Shown: positions 8,003 through 15,975 of the stretch, one piece after another
Layout: each line of letters opens with the position of its first letter
Numbering within the stretch: position 1 is the first letter of the stretch
Source of the DNA: DASVVT01 sp036386415
GTDB lineage: Bacteria > Acidobacteriota > Blastocatellia > Pyrinomonadales > Pyrinomonadaceae
Reading direction: 5' to 3'
Length of the DNA: 64,000 nt
Assembly (NCBI GenBank): GCA_036386415.1
Contig: DASVVT010000015.1
Coordinates: forward strand, 167,217 to 231,216
Notes under the pieces: generated by a model
What the model was told of the DNA's origin: nothing
Databases searched by the model: none
The model's input: the letters and a program-made list of their open reading frames with translations, nothing else
Translations under genes and position numbers: made by a program

Positions 8003-11000
8003 TTAGAAGAGGAAGCGTATGCCGACCTGCGCCGCGAAGGGCGCGCCGACACGGTTCGTGGTGATGTAGTTGCCCTGCGCGTCGCGAATCTTCAGGAAGT
8101 CTGGATTCGAAGGAGCCAAAATCGCGCCGGTTCTTTCGTTGACGCCGGGATTGCCGTAGTTGGTGACTCTCGTTCCTTGGAATTCGATGTTGTCGAACCC
8201 GAAGACGTTGAAGAACTCCAGCGAAGGTATGAGCCTGTATTTTTCGCCGATGAGGATCACCTTCTGCAAGCGCAGGTCCACGTTATAGACCGGGCGATTG
8301 CGTAAGGAGTTGCGCAGGAAGGACACGCCCGGCGCAGAGTAGGGACGATCACCGCCGACGTTGGTTCCGCCCGCGTTCGACGAGTTGCCGCGATCCTGGT
8401 TGAGGTCGCCCGTCGTATTGCCGCACAGCACGGTAGGATTGCTCGGACACGGTGATCTCGGAGCAAGTGTGACCAGAGCGGCGTAGGCGGCGTTTCTGTC
8501 GGAAGAAGAGACCGGCGCAACGAAGTCAACCGGAGCGATAATGTTGCTGACGGTCGGATCAATCGGCAAGCCCGAACGCAGCCGTCCCAGCGTAGCTACC
8601 TCAATGCCGTAGGGCGCGTTCCAGACCGCGTTGAAGACTAACTGGTGGCGACGATCATTACGCGAGTAGTTGTACTCCGGGTGAAGCTCGAAGGCGTTGT
8701 CATACTCTGCGAACGTAGAGGTGCGCTCGCTCGAGTCGTCGTCCAGACTTCTGGCGAGCGTGTAGAAGGTATCGAACTGGTACTTGCGCCGCCGTACCTG
8801 GACACGCGCCGTGAAAGCCTGATACAGCGAGCGCGCTGAAGAATCACGCACCTGTATAAAGCCGGCATTGCCAAGGGCGCTGACGGGGCGGTTCTGAGCA
8901 AAGACGGACGGGGTCGCCGAGCCGATGCCGAAGAATGGCCGCAAGCTCTGGTCGCCGGGGCGGATGAACGGGGTCGGCAAATCTATATCGCGGTTGCGCA
9001 TCAGGTGCTCCGTGTTGACCTGATCGTACTGCGCGCCGATGGTGACGCCCGTCCGCAGCTCATGCTCGAAAGCAAATCCGAACTGGAAGGAGCGCGGGTT
9101 CCTCAATTGCTCGCCGACTGTGACCAGACCTTGACCGACCAGCGGGCTGAACGTTTGTCCGCGCGCCAATGCCACATTCTGAGCAATCTGCAAGATCTGA
9201 TCCGGCGTCAGGATCGGCAGGTTATCGAGTTCAAAATCATTCAGATCAATACCGATGGTCAGGAACTGCTTGTAGATCGTGCTCGGGCAGAGCGGCGAGG
9301 AGTTCGGGACGCCTCCCGCACAGCTTCCCGTGAACCCGGCGAGCTGCACCGTCACATCGCCCGGTGTGGCGCGGAAGTTATTGATCGCACCGGCAATCGG
9401 GAGTAGCGGTGTGCGCGCGTAGTAAACACCTGAATAGCCGCGAATCACCGTCTTGCCGTTGCTCCAGGGATCCCACGCAAAACCTAGGCGCGGCGCAAAC
9501 TGGTTGTTCTGATCCGGGATGACTCTCGGGTCAACGTGGCCGAGCGGAAAGTTCGTGCTGGCTACGATGTTCGTCAGCGTTTGATTGCTCGCATCAGGTT
9601 GCGTGAAGGTCTGACCCTCCCAGCGCAGCCCGAAGTTCAAGGTGAAGTTCGGCCTGATGCGCCAGGAGTCCTGCGCAAACACTGCCAGCTCATTGCTCGA
9701 GAGCGAGGCAAGACCGTTGCCAATGTTACGGCGATAGGTGATGTTCGAGTTGTCAAAGCGGTTGACCGGATCGACGCCGACGCCCGCACTGCCGACAGAG
9801 AAAACTCTGAGGGTATCGAGCGCAAGCAGGGTGCTGTCGAAGTTGCCCGTCTGCCTCTGCGCGAAGAATTGATCGGCGAAAGTATGATTAAACTCGCCGC
9901 CGAACTTGAAGCTGTGCTGTCCGCGATTCCATGTGATGTTGTCCGCGATCTGCACGCGATAGTCGAACTGGGTCGTAGGCAGGAACGAGACGGTACCGAA
10001 GCTGCCGATGTTGCTGCTGCTCACCAGAGGCTCGAAAGCGTTGGCCGTACGCGGGCGGTTCTCACGCGAATACTGCGCGCGCAACTCGTTGACCACCGTC
10101 GGGGTAAAGAAGCTGATCAACTGGCCGACAATCGTGTGCTGGCTATCGCCTTCCGTTCCGTTATTGGAGAGCGCGCTGTTGGTGTTGGGCGCTAACTGTG
10201 TGCCAGCCGTGACGGCATTGAGCGCCGTGTTCTTGCTGTAGTTGTAGCGGATGTTGAACAGTTGGGTCTCGCTGAAGTTGTAGTCGAAGCGCCCGAGCAA
10301 CGCCGTGGCATCGTTGGTCTGGATGTAAGGGCCTTCGAGGCTACGATACAGGCTGAGAGCTTCGGCGACGCCCAGAGTCGCAGGACTAACCAGGCCGTTG
10401 AACTGCACGATGCGCTGCTGGTCGAGCTTCTGGAACTCCCCGGCGAAGAAGAAGAAAGCCTTGTTCTGCTTGATGGGGCCGCCGATGGAGCCGCCATACT
10501 GCCGCTGCCTGGGCGAGGCGATCTGCTCGAATTCGTTGCGGGTCGCAAACTCCTCCGGGCGCGCCAGGAAGAAGCCCGAGCCGTGCCACTCGTTGGTCCC
10601 GCTCTTGGTGACGGCGTTGACGATGCCGCCGGTGGAGCGACCGAACTCGGCGTTGTAGCCCGAAGTCACGACCTGAAACTCCTTGATGGAACTCTGCGGG
10701 ACGGTGAAGGCGAAATTGGAACGCTCGCCGCCGCGCAGGCCGCCAAAGAAGGGATTATTGTAGTCCGCGCCGTCAATCTGCACGTTGCCGTTGATGCCGC
10801 GCTGGCCGACCAGTGAAATCTGTTGACGCACAGGGTCAACGTCAGCCGTCGGCGTCAGCGACACGAAGTCCTGAAAGCGGCGACCGTTGATCGGAAGATT
10901 GACGATAGCATTATCATTGAGGTTGGTCGGCGTCTGCGTCTGCGTCGTCTCGACGGACGCGCTCGTGATGAGCACTTCAGCGTTGACGTTGCCGACCTCA

Positions 11001-11332
11001 AGCTGAACGTTCGCATCGAGCGATGAGCCGACTTCCACATTGTAGCCGGTCTGGGTGAAGGTTCCGAAGCCTTGCGCCTCCACCTTCAGATCATATTTGC
11101 CCGGCTTCAATGAGACGGCGCGAAAGCCGCCCTGATCATCGGTCGTTAATGTTTGTGTGAGCCCCGTCTCCGTATTGGTGACGGTGACGGTCGCGCCGGG
11201 CACGAGTTCACCATTAGGGTTTTTGACCGTGCCGACGATCTGGCCTGTGGTCGCCTGCGATTGAGCCATGCCCACTACGCCCAGGCATAGAATCATGAGC
11301 GCAATGAGGACTACTTGGGGAAATTTGGACAT
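8003..11332 (-). CDS. Oar-like TonB-dependent outer-membrane receptor with carboxypeptidase-regulatory domain
   Basis: This 1109-aa protein has a clear signal peptide (residues 1-23, ending GMAQS). It is followed by a carboxypeptidase-regulatory-like/CnaB beta-sandwich (about 28-110; GTVKNPNGELVPGATV). Next comes a plug-like domain (INGRRFQDFVSLTP, GYNAEFGRSTGGIVNAVTKSG) and a long beta-barrel ending in aromatic-rich FAAQVGIRFLF, the typical C-terminal strand for outer-membrane insertion. This architecture is characteristic of the expanded TonB-receptor families of Acidobacteriota. Ligand unknown; relatives take up polymer fragments or move surface proteins. The ATG at 11332 has AAGGAG upstream. 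It stands alone with its own terminator. Assignment is firm for family, not for substrate. Confidence 0.93.
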   Translation of the reverse strand: MSKFPQVVLIALMILCLGVVGMAQSQATTGQIVGTVKNPNGELVPGATVTVTNTETGLTQTLTTDDQGGFRAVSLKPGKYDLKVEAQGFGTFTQTGYNVEVGSSLDANVQLEVGNVNAEVLITSASVETTQTQTPTNLNDNAIVNLPINGRRFQDFVSLTPTADVDPVRQQISLVGQRGINGNVQIDGADYNNPFFGGLRGGERSNFAFTVPQSSIKEFQVVTSGYNAEFGRSTGGIVNAVTKSGTNEWHGSGFFLARPEEFATRNEFEQIASPRQRQYGGSIGGPIKQNKAFFFFAGEFQKLDQQRIVQFNGLVSPATLGVAEALSLYRSLEGPYIQTNDATALLGRFDYNFSETQLFNIRYNYSKNTALNAVTAGTQLAPNTNSALSNNGTEGDSQHTIVGQLISFFTPTVVNELRAQYSRENRPRTANAFEPLVSSSNIGSFGTVSFLPTTQFDYRVQIADNITWNRGQHSFKFGGEFNHTFADQFFAQRQTGNFDSTLLALDTLRVFSVGSAGVGVDPVNRFDNSNITYRRNIGNGLASLSSNELAVFAQDSWRIRPNFTLNFGLRWEGQTFTQPDASNQTLTNIVASTNFPLGHVDPRVIPDQNNQFAPRLGFAWDPWSNGKTVIRGYSGVYYARTPLLPIAGAINNFRATPGDVTVQLAGFTGSCAGGVPNSSPLCPSTIYKQFLTIGIDLNDFELDNLPILTPDQILQIAQNVALARGQTFSPLVGQGLVTVGEQLRNPRSFQFGFAFEHELRTGVTIGAQYDQVNTEHLMRNRDIDLPTPFIRPGDQSLRPFFGIGSATPSVFAQNRPVSALGNAGFIQVRDSSARSLYQAFTARVQVRRRKYQFDTFYTLARSLDDDSSERTSTFAEYDNAFELHPEYNYSRNDRRHQLVFNAVWNAPYGIEVATLGRLRSGLPIDPTVSNIIAPVDFVAPVSSSDRNAAYAALVTLAPRSPCPSNPTVLCGNTTGDLNQDRGNSSNAGGTNVGGDRPYSAPGVSFLRNSLRNRPVYNVDLRLQKVILIGEKYRLIPSLEFFNVFGFDNIEFQGTRVTNYGNPGVNERTGAILAPSNPDFLKIRDAQGNYITTNRVGAPFAAQVGIRFLF

Positions 11333-11654
11333 ATCGAGGAACTCCTTAAGACAATCAGAGAGAAATTTGAAGCCAACTTCCGCGCAAGGCGATAGGCGCG
11401 GAAAACACCGTAGAACCCCTGAGAAAAATTTGCTTCTGCGTAATGATCTACAATGGAGAGCCGATCAAACGTAGAATCAAGCTTCTATCATGCCCGAACC
11501 GTTTTGCGCAAGTGTTAAAGAGAGATGAGGCCAATCTAAAATTTCGGCGGGACTGTATCGCCCGAATCAGGGCGCGTCAGCACCGCCAGCGCTCTCGACA
11601 TTTTGCGCCTGTTAAATGGTCTTCAGGGGGCGTGGAGAACCCGCCCCGGGTGGT
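11333..11654 (-). other. Upstream region of the receptor gene
   Basis: About 320 bases with no gene. It holds the ribosome-binding site (AAGGAG near 11345) and presumably the promoter of the receptor gene. No clear -10/-35 pair, operator or repeat was recognised. Confidence 0.4.
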
Positions 11655-12074
11655 CTAGGCTTCACCCTTCGATCTTGCAAAGGCGTCGCGGTACTGATCG
11701 GGAATCCGAACGGCGCGGCGCGTGTCCAGATTCATCGCCACCTGTACCTGTGTGGAGCGTGAGCAGAGGGTGCCGTCGCTTGCGCGCCTGACGGTGTATT
11801 CGAAGGTCGCCGAGCTGCGCCCCACGCGCGAGATGAAAAGTTCGACCAACGCCTCGTCGCCGTAAACGAGCGGCACGAAAAACTCCACCTGCACATTGAC
11901 CGTAGGAAAGCCTATACGCTCATCCTGCATCAATCGCGCATAGGTGATCCCGCAGCGCGCGGCGAAGAACTCCTCCATGGCGACGTGTAGATAGTGAAGG
12001 ATGACAGGGTAGTAGACGAGCCCCGCCGGGTCTGCATCACCGAAGCGCACGGGCATGAGTGTGGAGAAAGGCAT
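11655..12074 (-). CDS. Hotdog-fold acyl-CoA thioesterase (4-hydroxybenzoyl-CoA thioesterase type)
   Basis: This 139-aa hotdog protein has the family signature near the N-terminus (MPVRFGDADPAGLVYYPV), with the catalytic Asp of the DxDxxG/Y motif. It hydrolyses acyl- or aroyl-CoA thioesters in the cytosol. The YbgC/4-hydroxybenzoyl-CoA group is the closest by motif. Its position a few kilobases from an aroyl-CoA degradation island suggests it may recycle CoA from dead-end aromatic CoA esters, but there is no direct operon link. The start at 12074 lacks a strong ribosome-binding site; Met7 at 12056 is an alternative. A perfect 41-bp inverted repeat lies just upstream. Confidence 0.85.
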   Translation of the reverse strand: MPFSTLMPVRFGDADPAGLVYYPVILHYLHVAMEEFFAARCGITYARLMQDERIGFPTVNVQVEFFVPLVYGDEALVELFISRVGRSSATFEYTVRRASDGTLCSRSTQVQVAMNLDTRRAVRIPDQYRDAFARSKGEA

Positions 12075-12081
12075 AAGAATG

Positions 12082-12228
12082 AGTAGACAGTAGACAGTAG
12101 ACAGTAGTCAGTAGAAAAGAAAATCCGTTGATGCGATTGATACTGAGCCTTGAGGTCATAGTAGACAGCCAAGCGTCACGCTCTGTCTTTCTTTTCTACT
12201 GACTACTGTCTACTGTCTACTGTCTACT
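12082..12228. repeat. Perfect 41-bp inverted repeat, class 'AGTAGAC'
   Basis: Arms 12082-12122 and 12188-12228 are exactly complementary over 41 bases with a 65-base loop. The word AGTAGAC is tandemly repeated in each arm. It separates the amine-oxidase-like gene from the thioesterase gene. An orphan piece of 22 bases identical to 12102-12123 occurs at 14475-14496. Confidence 0.95.
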
Positions 12229-12244
12229 TGAGTGCCATCCTTCT

Positions 12245-14047
12245 TTACCAACTCACCGGTATCAAGTCCGGGCCGACGACGTGGTCGCCTGAGAGGATGT
12301 TCACCTCATGTGTGTCTACGACATTGGTGAGATTGCCGCCGTCTGTGTGATCGAAGTGCGCGCCGTACCAGACGACGACGTCCTGATTGATGACCGATTC
12401 ATTGTTCAGCCAGGCATCTATGTTTGCCGCCGTGCTACTGTTGGGGTCATCAAGCTCTATCGGATTGGTGCCGGAGTTATGGTACTGAAGAACCCACACG
12501 TCACCCTTGCCATATTGCCAGGGGTCATTGAAAGCCGTCCCGTCATTGCCGGGTGCGATCCTGTAGCCGTCGCCGGTCGCAAGGTTCTTGACGAGCCAGC
12601 TTTGGATGCTCTGATTGCGATAGAACTGCCCTTCAGTGGCGATGGGGGGCGGCTGCAACCACGCGTCTTCGACGACCGGCAAGACGGCGTTCTTATCCGG
12701 CGTCGCAATATCGAAATCGAATCTCCAGTAGACGTGGTGATGATGGACGGCACAGACGCAACTGCTGTTCGTCGCTCCAAAGCCGTAACGCGGGCGAATC
12801 GTTCCATCCGCGTCCAGTCTCCATTCGTGTATGTAGCGATACCAACCGGCGTTGAGCTCTGTGACGAGGACGAGTTCCGTACCTTGAGTATAGATGGCGA
12901 CGCCTCGGAAGTTGCCCGTGTCGTTGCCTGATTCGAGGGAGGTGGTGGCCGGAGCTTTACAGAGGGTGATGCCGGACGTGGCAGTTCCGGCCACGCTCGT
13001 ACAACCAGCCGCGTCTATTTGGAACATGCCTTCCTGATACTGCCAGTCGCGGTATGGCCCACAGACATCGTTATCGTATTTGACGTTGAGGACTGGAACA
13101 TGCGCGCGCTTGAGCACCATCTTGCCGCGATACTTCACATCCTGTAGCTCAATGCCGGATCGCTCGCCGGAATTGCCGGATGAGATGGAGGGTCTGAGGA
13201 CGAGGAAGTTCCATAGCTCTGTGCCTCCCTGGCTGGCAGTCACCAGATACTGCCCGGCGGTTCCGTTGGCCGTCGTGCTTTGAGTCGCGGCGGCGATGCC
13301 GCAGGCCGTCGGCGAGGCGAGGCTGGTCGGTGGTGCTCCGCCTCCATACCGGATCAACATCTTGCGCGTCATGTTGACGCCGACGACCTCGTTGCGGAAA
13401 TTGCCCGCGCCGCTCGGCATCAGCCCGACCATGATGGTGCGCTCAATGCGACTCGTCTCCGTTTGAGGATAGAGCACGGGCGGCATCGGGCGATACGTCT
13501 TTAGAGCTTTGTCGCGCAGGGCTGGCCCGAGCTTCGGGTCGCGCAATACCAGCTTCTCAGCGAAGGCGAATTCCTCTTCGCTCGGCGGCGGCTGCCCCGT
13601 AGACAGGCTGGCTTTGATTGCGTACGGCTTGTCGAAACTGCCCTCGACGATGACAGTGCGGTTATGAGTGTAGTCGTAGATCGTCGCACGATAGCGATTC
13701 GGCGGAGTCTGTGCCGCGCTCATTTTGTCATCAGGACTGATGAGCTCAAACGAGAGCTTTCGATAACTCGTTCCGCGCAGGTATTGAAGGACCGCCGGGT
13801 GTCGCATCAGGAGGCGCCAGGCCGTGCCGACGTCCGCCTGCGTCGGCCCCCAGGGGACGGCTGAGACCGTCAGCCCCTCCTCCTCCTGCGAAGCGGAAGC
13901 GACACTTCCCGCTTTTTCAGAGGTCTTACGCTTCAGTTCGCTCGGCTGTACAAGCTTTGCATCGCTTGTACTGCGAGCCAGCAGGGGTAACAGGAAGACC
14001 AGAATGAGCGCCAGCGTGACCACTGGTAGGTATAACCATCGACGCAT
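12245..14047 (-). CDS. Divergent copper-amine-oxidase-like secreted protein
   Basis: This 600-aa protein has an N-terminal signal or anchor segment (about 4-24). The C-terminal half resembles the catalytic domain of copper amine oxidases, which oxidise primary amines to aldehydes with H2O2 release. The evidence is positional. A Tyr403 lies in GWYRYIHEWRLDADGTI where the TPQ-forming Tyr of the family sits. About 32 residues later comes His435-438 in HHHHVYWRFDFDI, matching the HxH copper pair. A further His at 564 (VVVWYGAHFDH) matches the third ligand. The usual Asn-Tyr-Asp/Glu around the cofactor Tyr is changed to Trp-Tyr-Arg, so cofactor formation is uncertain. GAGGAG precedes the ATG at 14047. 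Single gene between hairpins. Homology is inferred by eye. Confidence 0.62.
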   Translation of the reverse strand: MRRWLYLPVVTLALILVFLLPLLARSTSDAKLVQPSELKRKTSEKAGSVASASQEEEGLTVSAVPWGPTQADVGTAWRLLMRHPAVLQYLRGTSYRKLSFELISPDDKMSAAQTPPNRYRATIYDYTHNRTVIVEGSFDKPYAIKASLSTGQPPPSEEEFAFAEKLVLRDPKLGPALRDKALKTYRPMPPVLYPQTETSRIERTIMVGLMPSGAGNFRNEVVGVNMTRKMLIRYGGGAPPTSLASPTACGIAAATQSTTANGTAGQYLVTASQGGTELWNFLVLRPSISSGNSGERSGIELQDVKYRGKMVLKRAHVPVLNVKYDNDVCGPYRDWQYQEGMFQIDAAGCTSVAGTATSGITLCKAPATTSLESGNDTGNFRGVAIYTQGTELVLVTELNAGWYRYIHEWRLDADGTIRPRYGFGATNSSCVCAVHHHHVYWRFDFDIATPDKNAVLPVVEDAWLQPPPIATEGQFYRNQSIQSWLVKNLATGDGYRIAPGNDGTAFNDPWQYGKGDVWVLQYHNSGTNPIELDDPNSSTAANIDAWLNNESVINQDVVVWYGAHFDHTDGGNLTNVVDTHEVNILSGDHVVGPDLIPVSW

Positions 14048-14474
14048 CTTGAACTCCTCTTTCGGGGGGGCGGCCAACTTAAGAAGATAGCCGCTCATAA
14101 CAAGGGTTTCGTGCGACGCGGATGGCTGTCGAGTAATGAAACATCCGACACGGCATCCGGGGAGCTGTCGAAGCGGCCAGCGGCCTGTATCTGCCGGAAG
14201 ATCAGGGCCGCAAGCCCGTTCTCAACTCTGACATCTGAATCACAGGTGCCTGCCACCCGTGCAAGTCTCTAAAAGTTAAGGGTATTTAAGCGAGGGCTAC
14301 ACAGGCTGACCGCCGTCTTTAGCGAAACCGGAGACGCTACCCAAAGGTTGGCAACTTCTTTGAATAGAACGACGGGAAACCAGGACCAATAAAGTCCACA
14401 GAACGTCACCAGCGCCCCATGCGTACCACAAGCTCGCGGGTCAGGTCAAGCGGGAAGGACAATGAAGAGTAGGT

Positions 14475-14496
14475 CAGTAGTCAGTAGAAAAGAAAA
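14475..14496 (+). repeat. Orphan half of the 'AGTAGAC' hairpin
   Basis: These 22 bases are identical to 12102-12123 in the left arm of the 41-bp inverted repeat. No complementary partner lies nearby, so this looks like a decayed or partial copy of that element. Confidence 0.7.
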
Positions 14497-14839
14497 ATTA
14501 GTGGACATACTTTATGGGGGCATAAATATTTTGGAGTCACCAATGACAACCAACACCTGACAAGGTCGCCCGTATCTGACCAGTCGAACCTTGTCAGCTA
14601 ACTGCCTGCTAATTACTACCTCCTGACTATGGTAAGTCAACTATATTATTTCCCGAACAAATTAGGAAGAAAGGCCAACACGGCGCATGAGGGAAAGGAG
14701 CATAGTTATGAATGGTAGGTTCTCCTACACTCTGACAGTAGGCTGTACTCTATTATAATGCTGACGAAAGTCAAGAATTTGAGTAAAACGCCGGGTGAGG
14801 AGTGTGAAAGTGAAGCAATTCATTGATCGCCGACATCTG

Positions 14840-14861
14840 ACAACTCATTCAACCGGAGCGC
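14840..14861 (+). repeat. 22-base direct repeat, copy 1 (upstream of esterase)
   Basis: These 22 bases are identical to 15837-15858. The two copies lie 997 bases apart and enclose exactly one gene, the secreted esterase, in the same orientation. The sequence (ACAACTCATTCAACCGG...) resembles the left half of integron attC sites as I remember them, but the 7-base core sites are not evident. Confidence 0.85.
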
Positions 14862-14947
14862 GGGATTTCGTATTGCTGAAGATCAGCAAGAAACGTGTGA
14901 CGCGCTGAATCCTTACACTTCCTTGCTTTGACTAAGAAGGAGTCAAA

Positions 14948-15775
14948 ATGCCACGTAAAATAGTTTGTAATCTTTTGCTGCTTGCTCTGTTTCTTTGCGC
15001 TCACTCCGCTTTGGCACGCGAGACCGGCTTTCTCAACCGCACCGTCACGGTTGGCTCAACAACCTACCGCTATCAGGTCTACGTTCCAGCCAGCTATAAC
15101 CCACATCACAAGCTGCCCGTGATTCTCTATCTTCATGGGTTGAGTTACAGGGGCGACGACGGTCTTTTGCCGACAGAAGTCGGCGTCGGAAGTGCGATCC
15201 GACTCCAAAGCGAGAGCTTCCCCGCCATCGCCGTCTTTCCGCAATGTCGCCTTAACGCTGCCTGGAGTGGCGACATGGAAACTCAGGCGATCAAAGCACT
15301 GGATGAATCCGTCAAAGAGTTCAATGGCGACTCTCAACGGCTCTATTTGATCGGACTATCTTTCGGGGGCTATGGGGCATGGTATTTTGCGGCGCATCAT
15401 CCGGGGAAATTTGCGGCCATCGTAGCTATTTCTGGTGGGATTATTCCACGGCCAAACACTCCTCTTGCCTCTCTTCGACCGGAGTATGAGGCGATCATGA
15501 AATCATCAGACTCGTACGCGGCATTTGCCCGGCTCATCGGAAAGACACCTGTGTGGGTCTTTCATGGTGATGCTGACGCACTTGTTCCCGTAACGGAGGC
15601 TCGTCAAATGGTCGAAGCGTTAAAAGCAGATGGTGGAAACGTGAAGTACACAGAATACCCGCGCATAGGGCACGGGCACGCGGGTCCGCTACCCGCCTTC
15701 ACATCAGAAGTGGAAAAAGCGCAAACCGATGCAGACTTTATTGCGTGGCTGTTCGCGCAACGGCTTGCCAAATAA
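14948..15775 (+). CDS. Secreted alpha/beta-hydrolase esterase (LpqC/PHB-depolymerase-like)
   Basis: This 275-aa protein has a signal peptide (about 1-23, cleaved near ALARE). The alpha/beta-hydrolase catalytic triad is readable: nucleophile Ser in GLSFGG, Asp in HGDADALVP, and His in IGHGHAG. The oxyanion-loop HG appears in LYLHGLSYRG. The overall layout matches the dienelactone-hydrolase-like secreted esterases often annotated as phospholipase/carboxylesterase or LpqC. It would act in the periplasm or outside on an ester. AAGGAG precedes the ATG. It is framed by 22-bp direct repeats, suggesting it arrived as a unit. Although near a kynurenine pathway, the signal peptide argues against it being the missing cytosolic formamidase. 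Confidence 0.85.
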   Translation: MPRKIVCNLLLLALFLCAHSALARETGFLNRTVTVGSTTYRYQVYVPASYNPHHKLPVILYLHGLSYRGDDGLLPTEVGVGSAIRLQSESFPAIAVFPQCRLNAAWSGDMETQAIKALDESVKEFNGDSQRLYLIGLSFGGYGAWYFAAHHPGKFAAIVAISGGIIPRPNTPLASLRPEYEAIMKSSDSYAAFARLIGKTPVWVFHGDADALVPVTEARQMVEALKADGGNVKYTEYPRIGHGHAGPLPAFTSEVEKAQTDADFIAWLFAQRLAK

Positions 15776-15836
15776 CGCGGTCGCGAGTTCAGGGACTTGT
15801 GAAAGAAAGTTGATTGGATTAGCAAAGGGCAGCATC

Positions 15837-15858
15837 ACAACTCATTCAACCGGAGCGC
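15837..15858 (+). repeat. 22-base direct repeat, copy 2 (downstream of esterase)
   Basis: Identical to 14840-14861 over 22 bases. It lies 61 bases after the esterase stop codon. Confidence 0.85.
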
Positions 15859-15975
15859 CCATAGACCCCTTTCCCATCAGGTGCATCAAATATATTATTG
15901 CCTTTACGGTCTAGGATAATTGAGAGGCTCAGTACGAAAACGGATCAAAGGAATCTCTTTTCTGCTGCCTCCTGA

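Larger units (their letters stand above)
14048..14947. other. Long divergent intergenic region
   Basis: About 900 bases between the divergent amine-oxidase-like and esterase genes. It should hold both promoters. It also holds an orphan half-hairpin (14475-14496) and one copy of a 22-base direct repeat (14840-14861). The stretch 14240-14400 looks structured but matches no riboswitch consensus that I can recall. No open frame with protein-like composition was found. Confidence 0.5.

Noticed and set aside
9536..10195. Long open frame opposite the Oar-like receptor gene
   Set aside because: Arg/Ala-rich composition without motifs; it is a shadow of the GC-rich receptor gene. Many similar antisense frames (for example opposite boxC, the giant DUF11 gene and the VIT/VWA gene) were left out for the same reason.
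12082..12228. CRISPR-like look of short repeats in tandem
   Set aside because: Words repeat without spacers and the arms are inverted, not direct repeats with unique spacers. No cas genes nearby.
14240..14400. Possible riboswitch in the divergent region
   Set aside because: GAAACC and GGAGACGC segments recall cyclic-di-GMP motifs, but the order and conserved bases do not match, and no downstream gene suggests a ligand.
14948..15775. Esterase as the missing kynurenine formamidase
   Set aside because: It has a signal peptide and lacks the HGGxW motif of alpha/beta-hydrolase formamidases.
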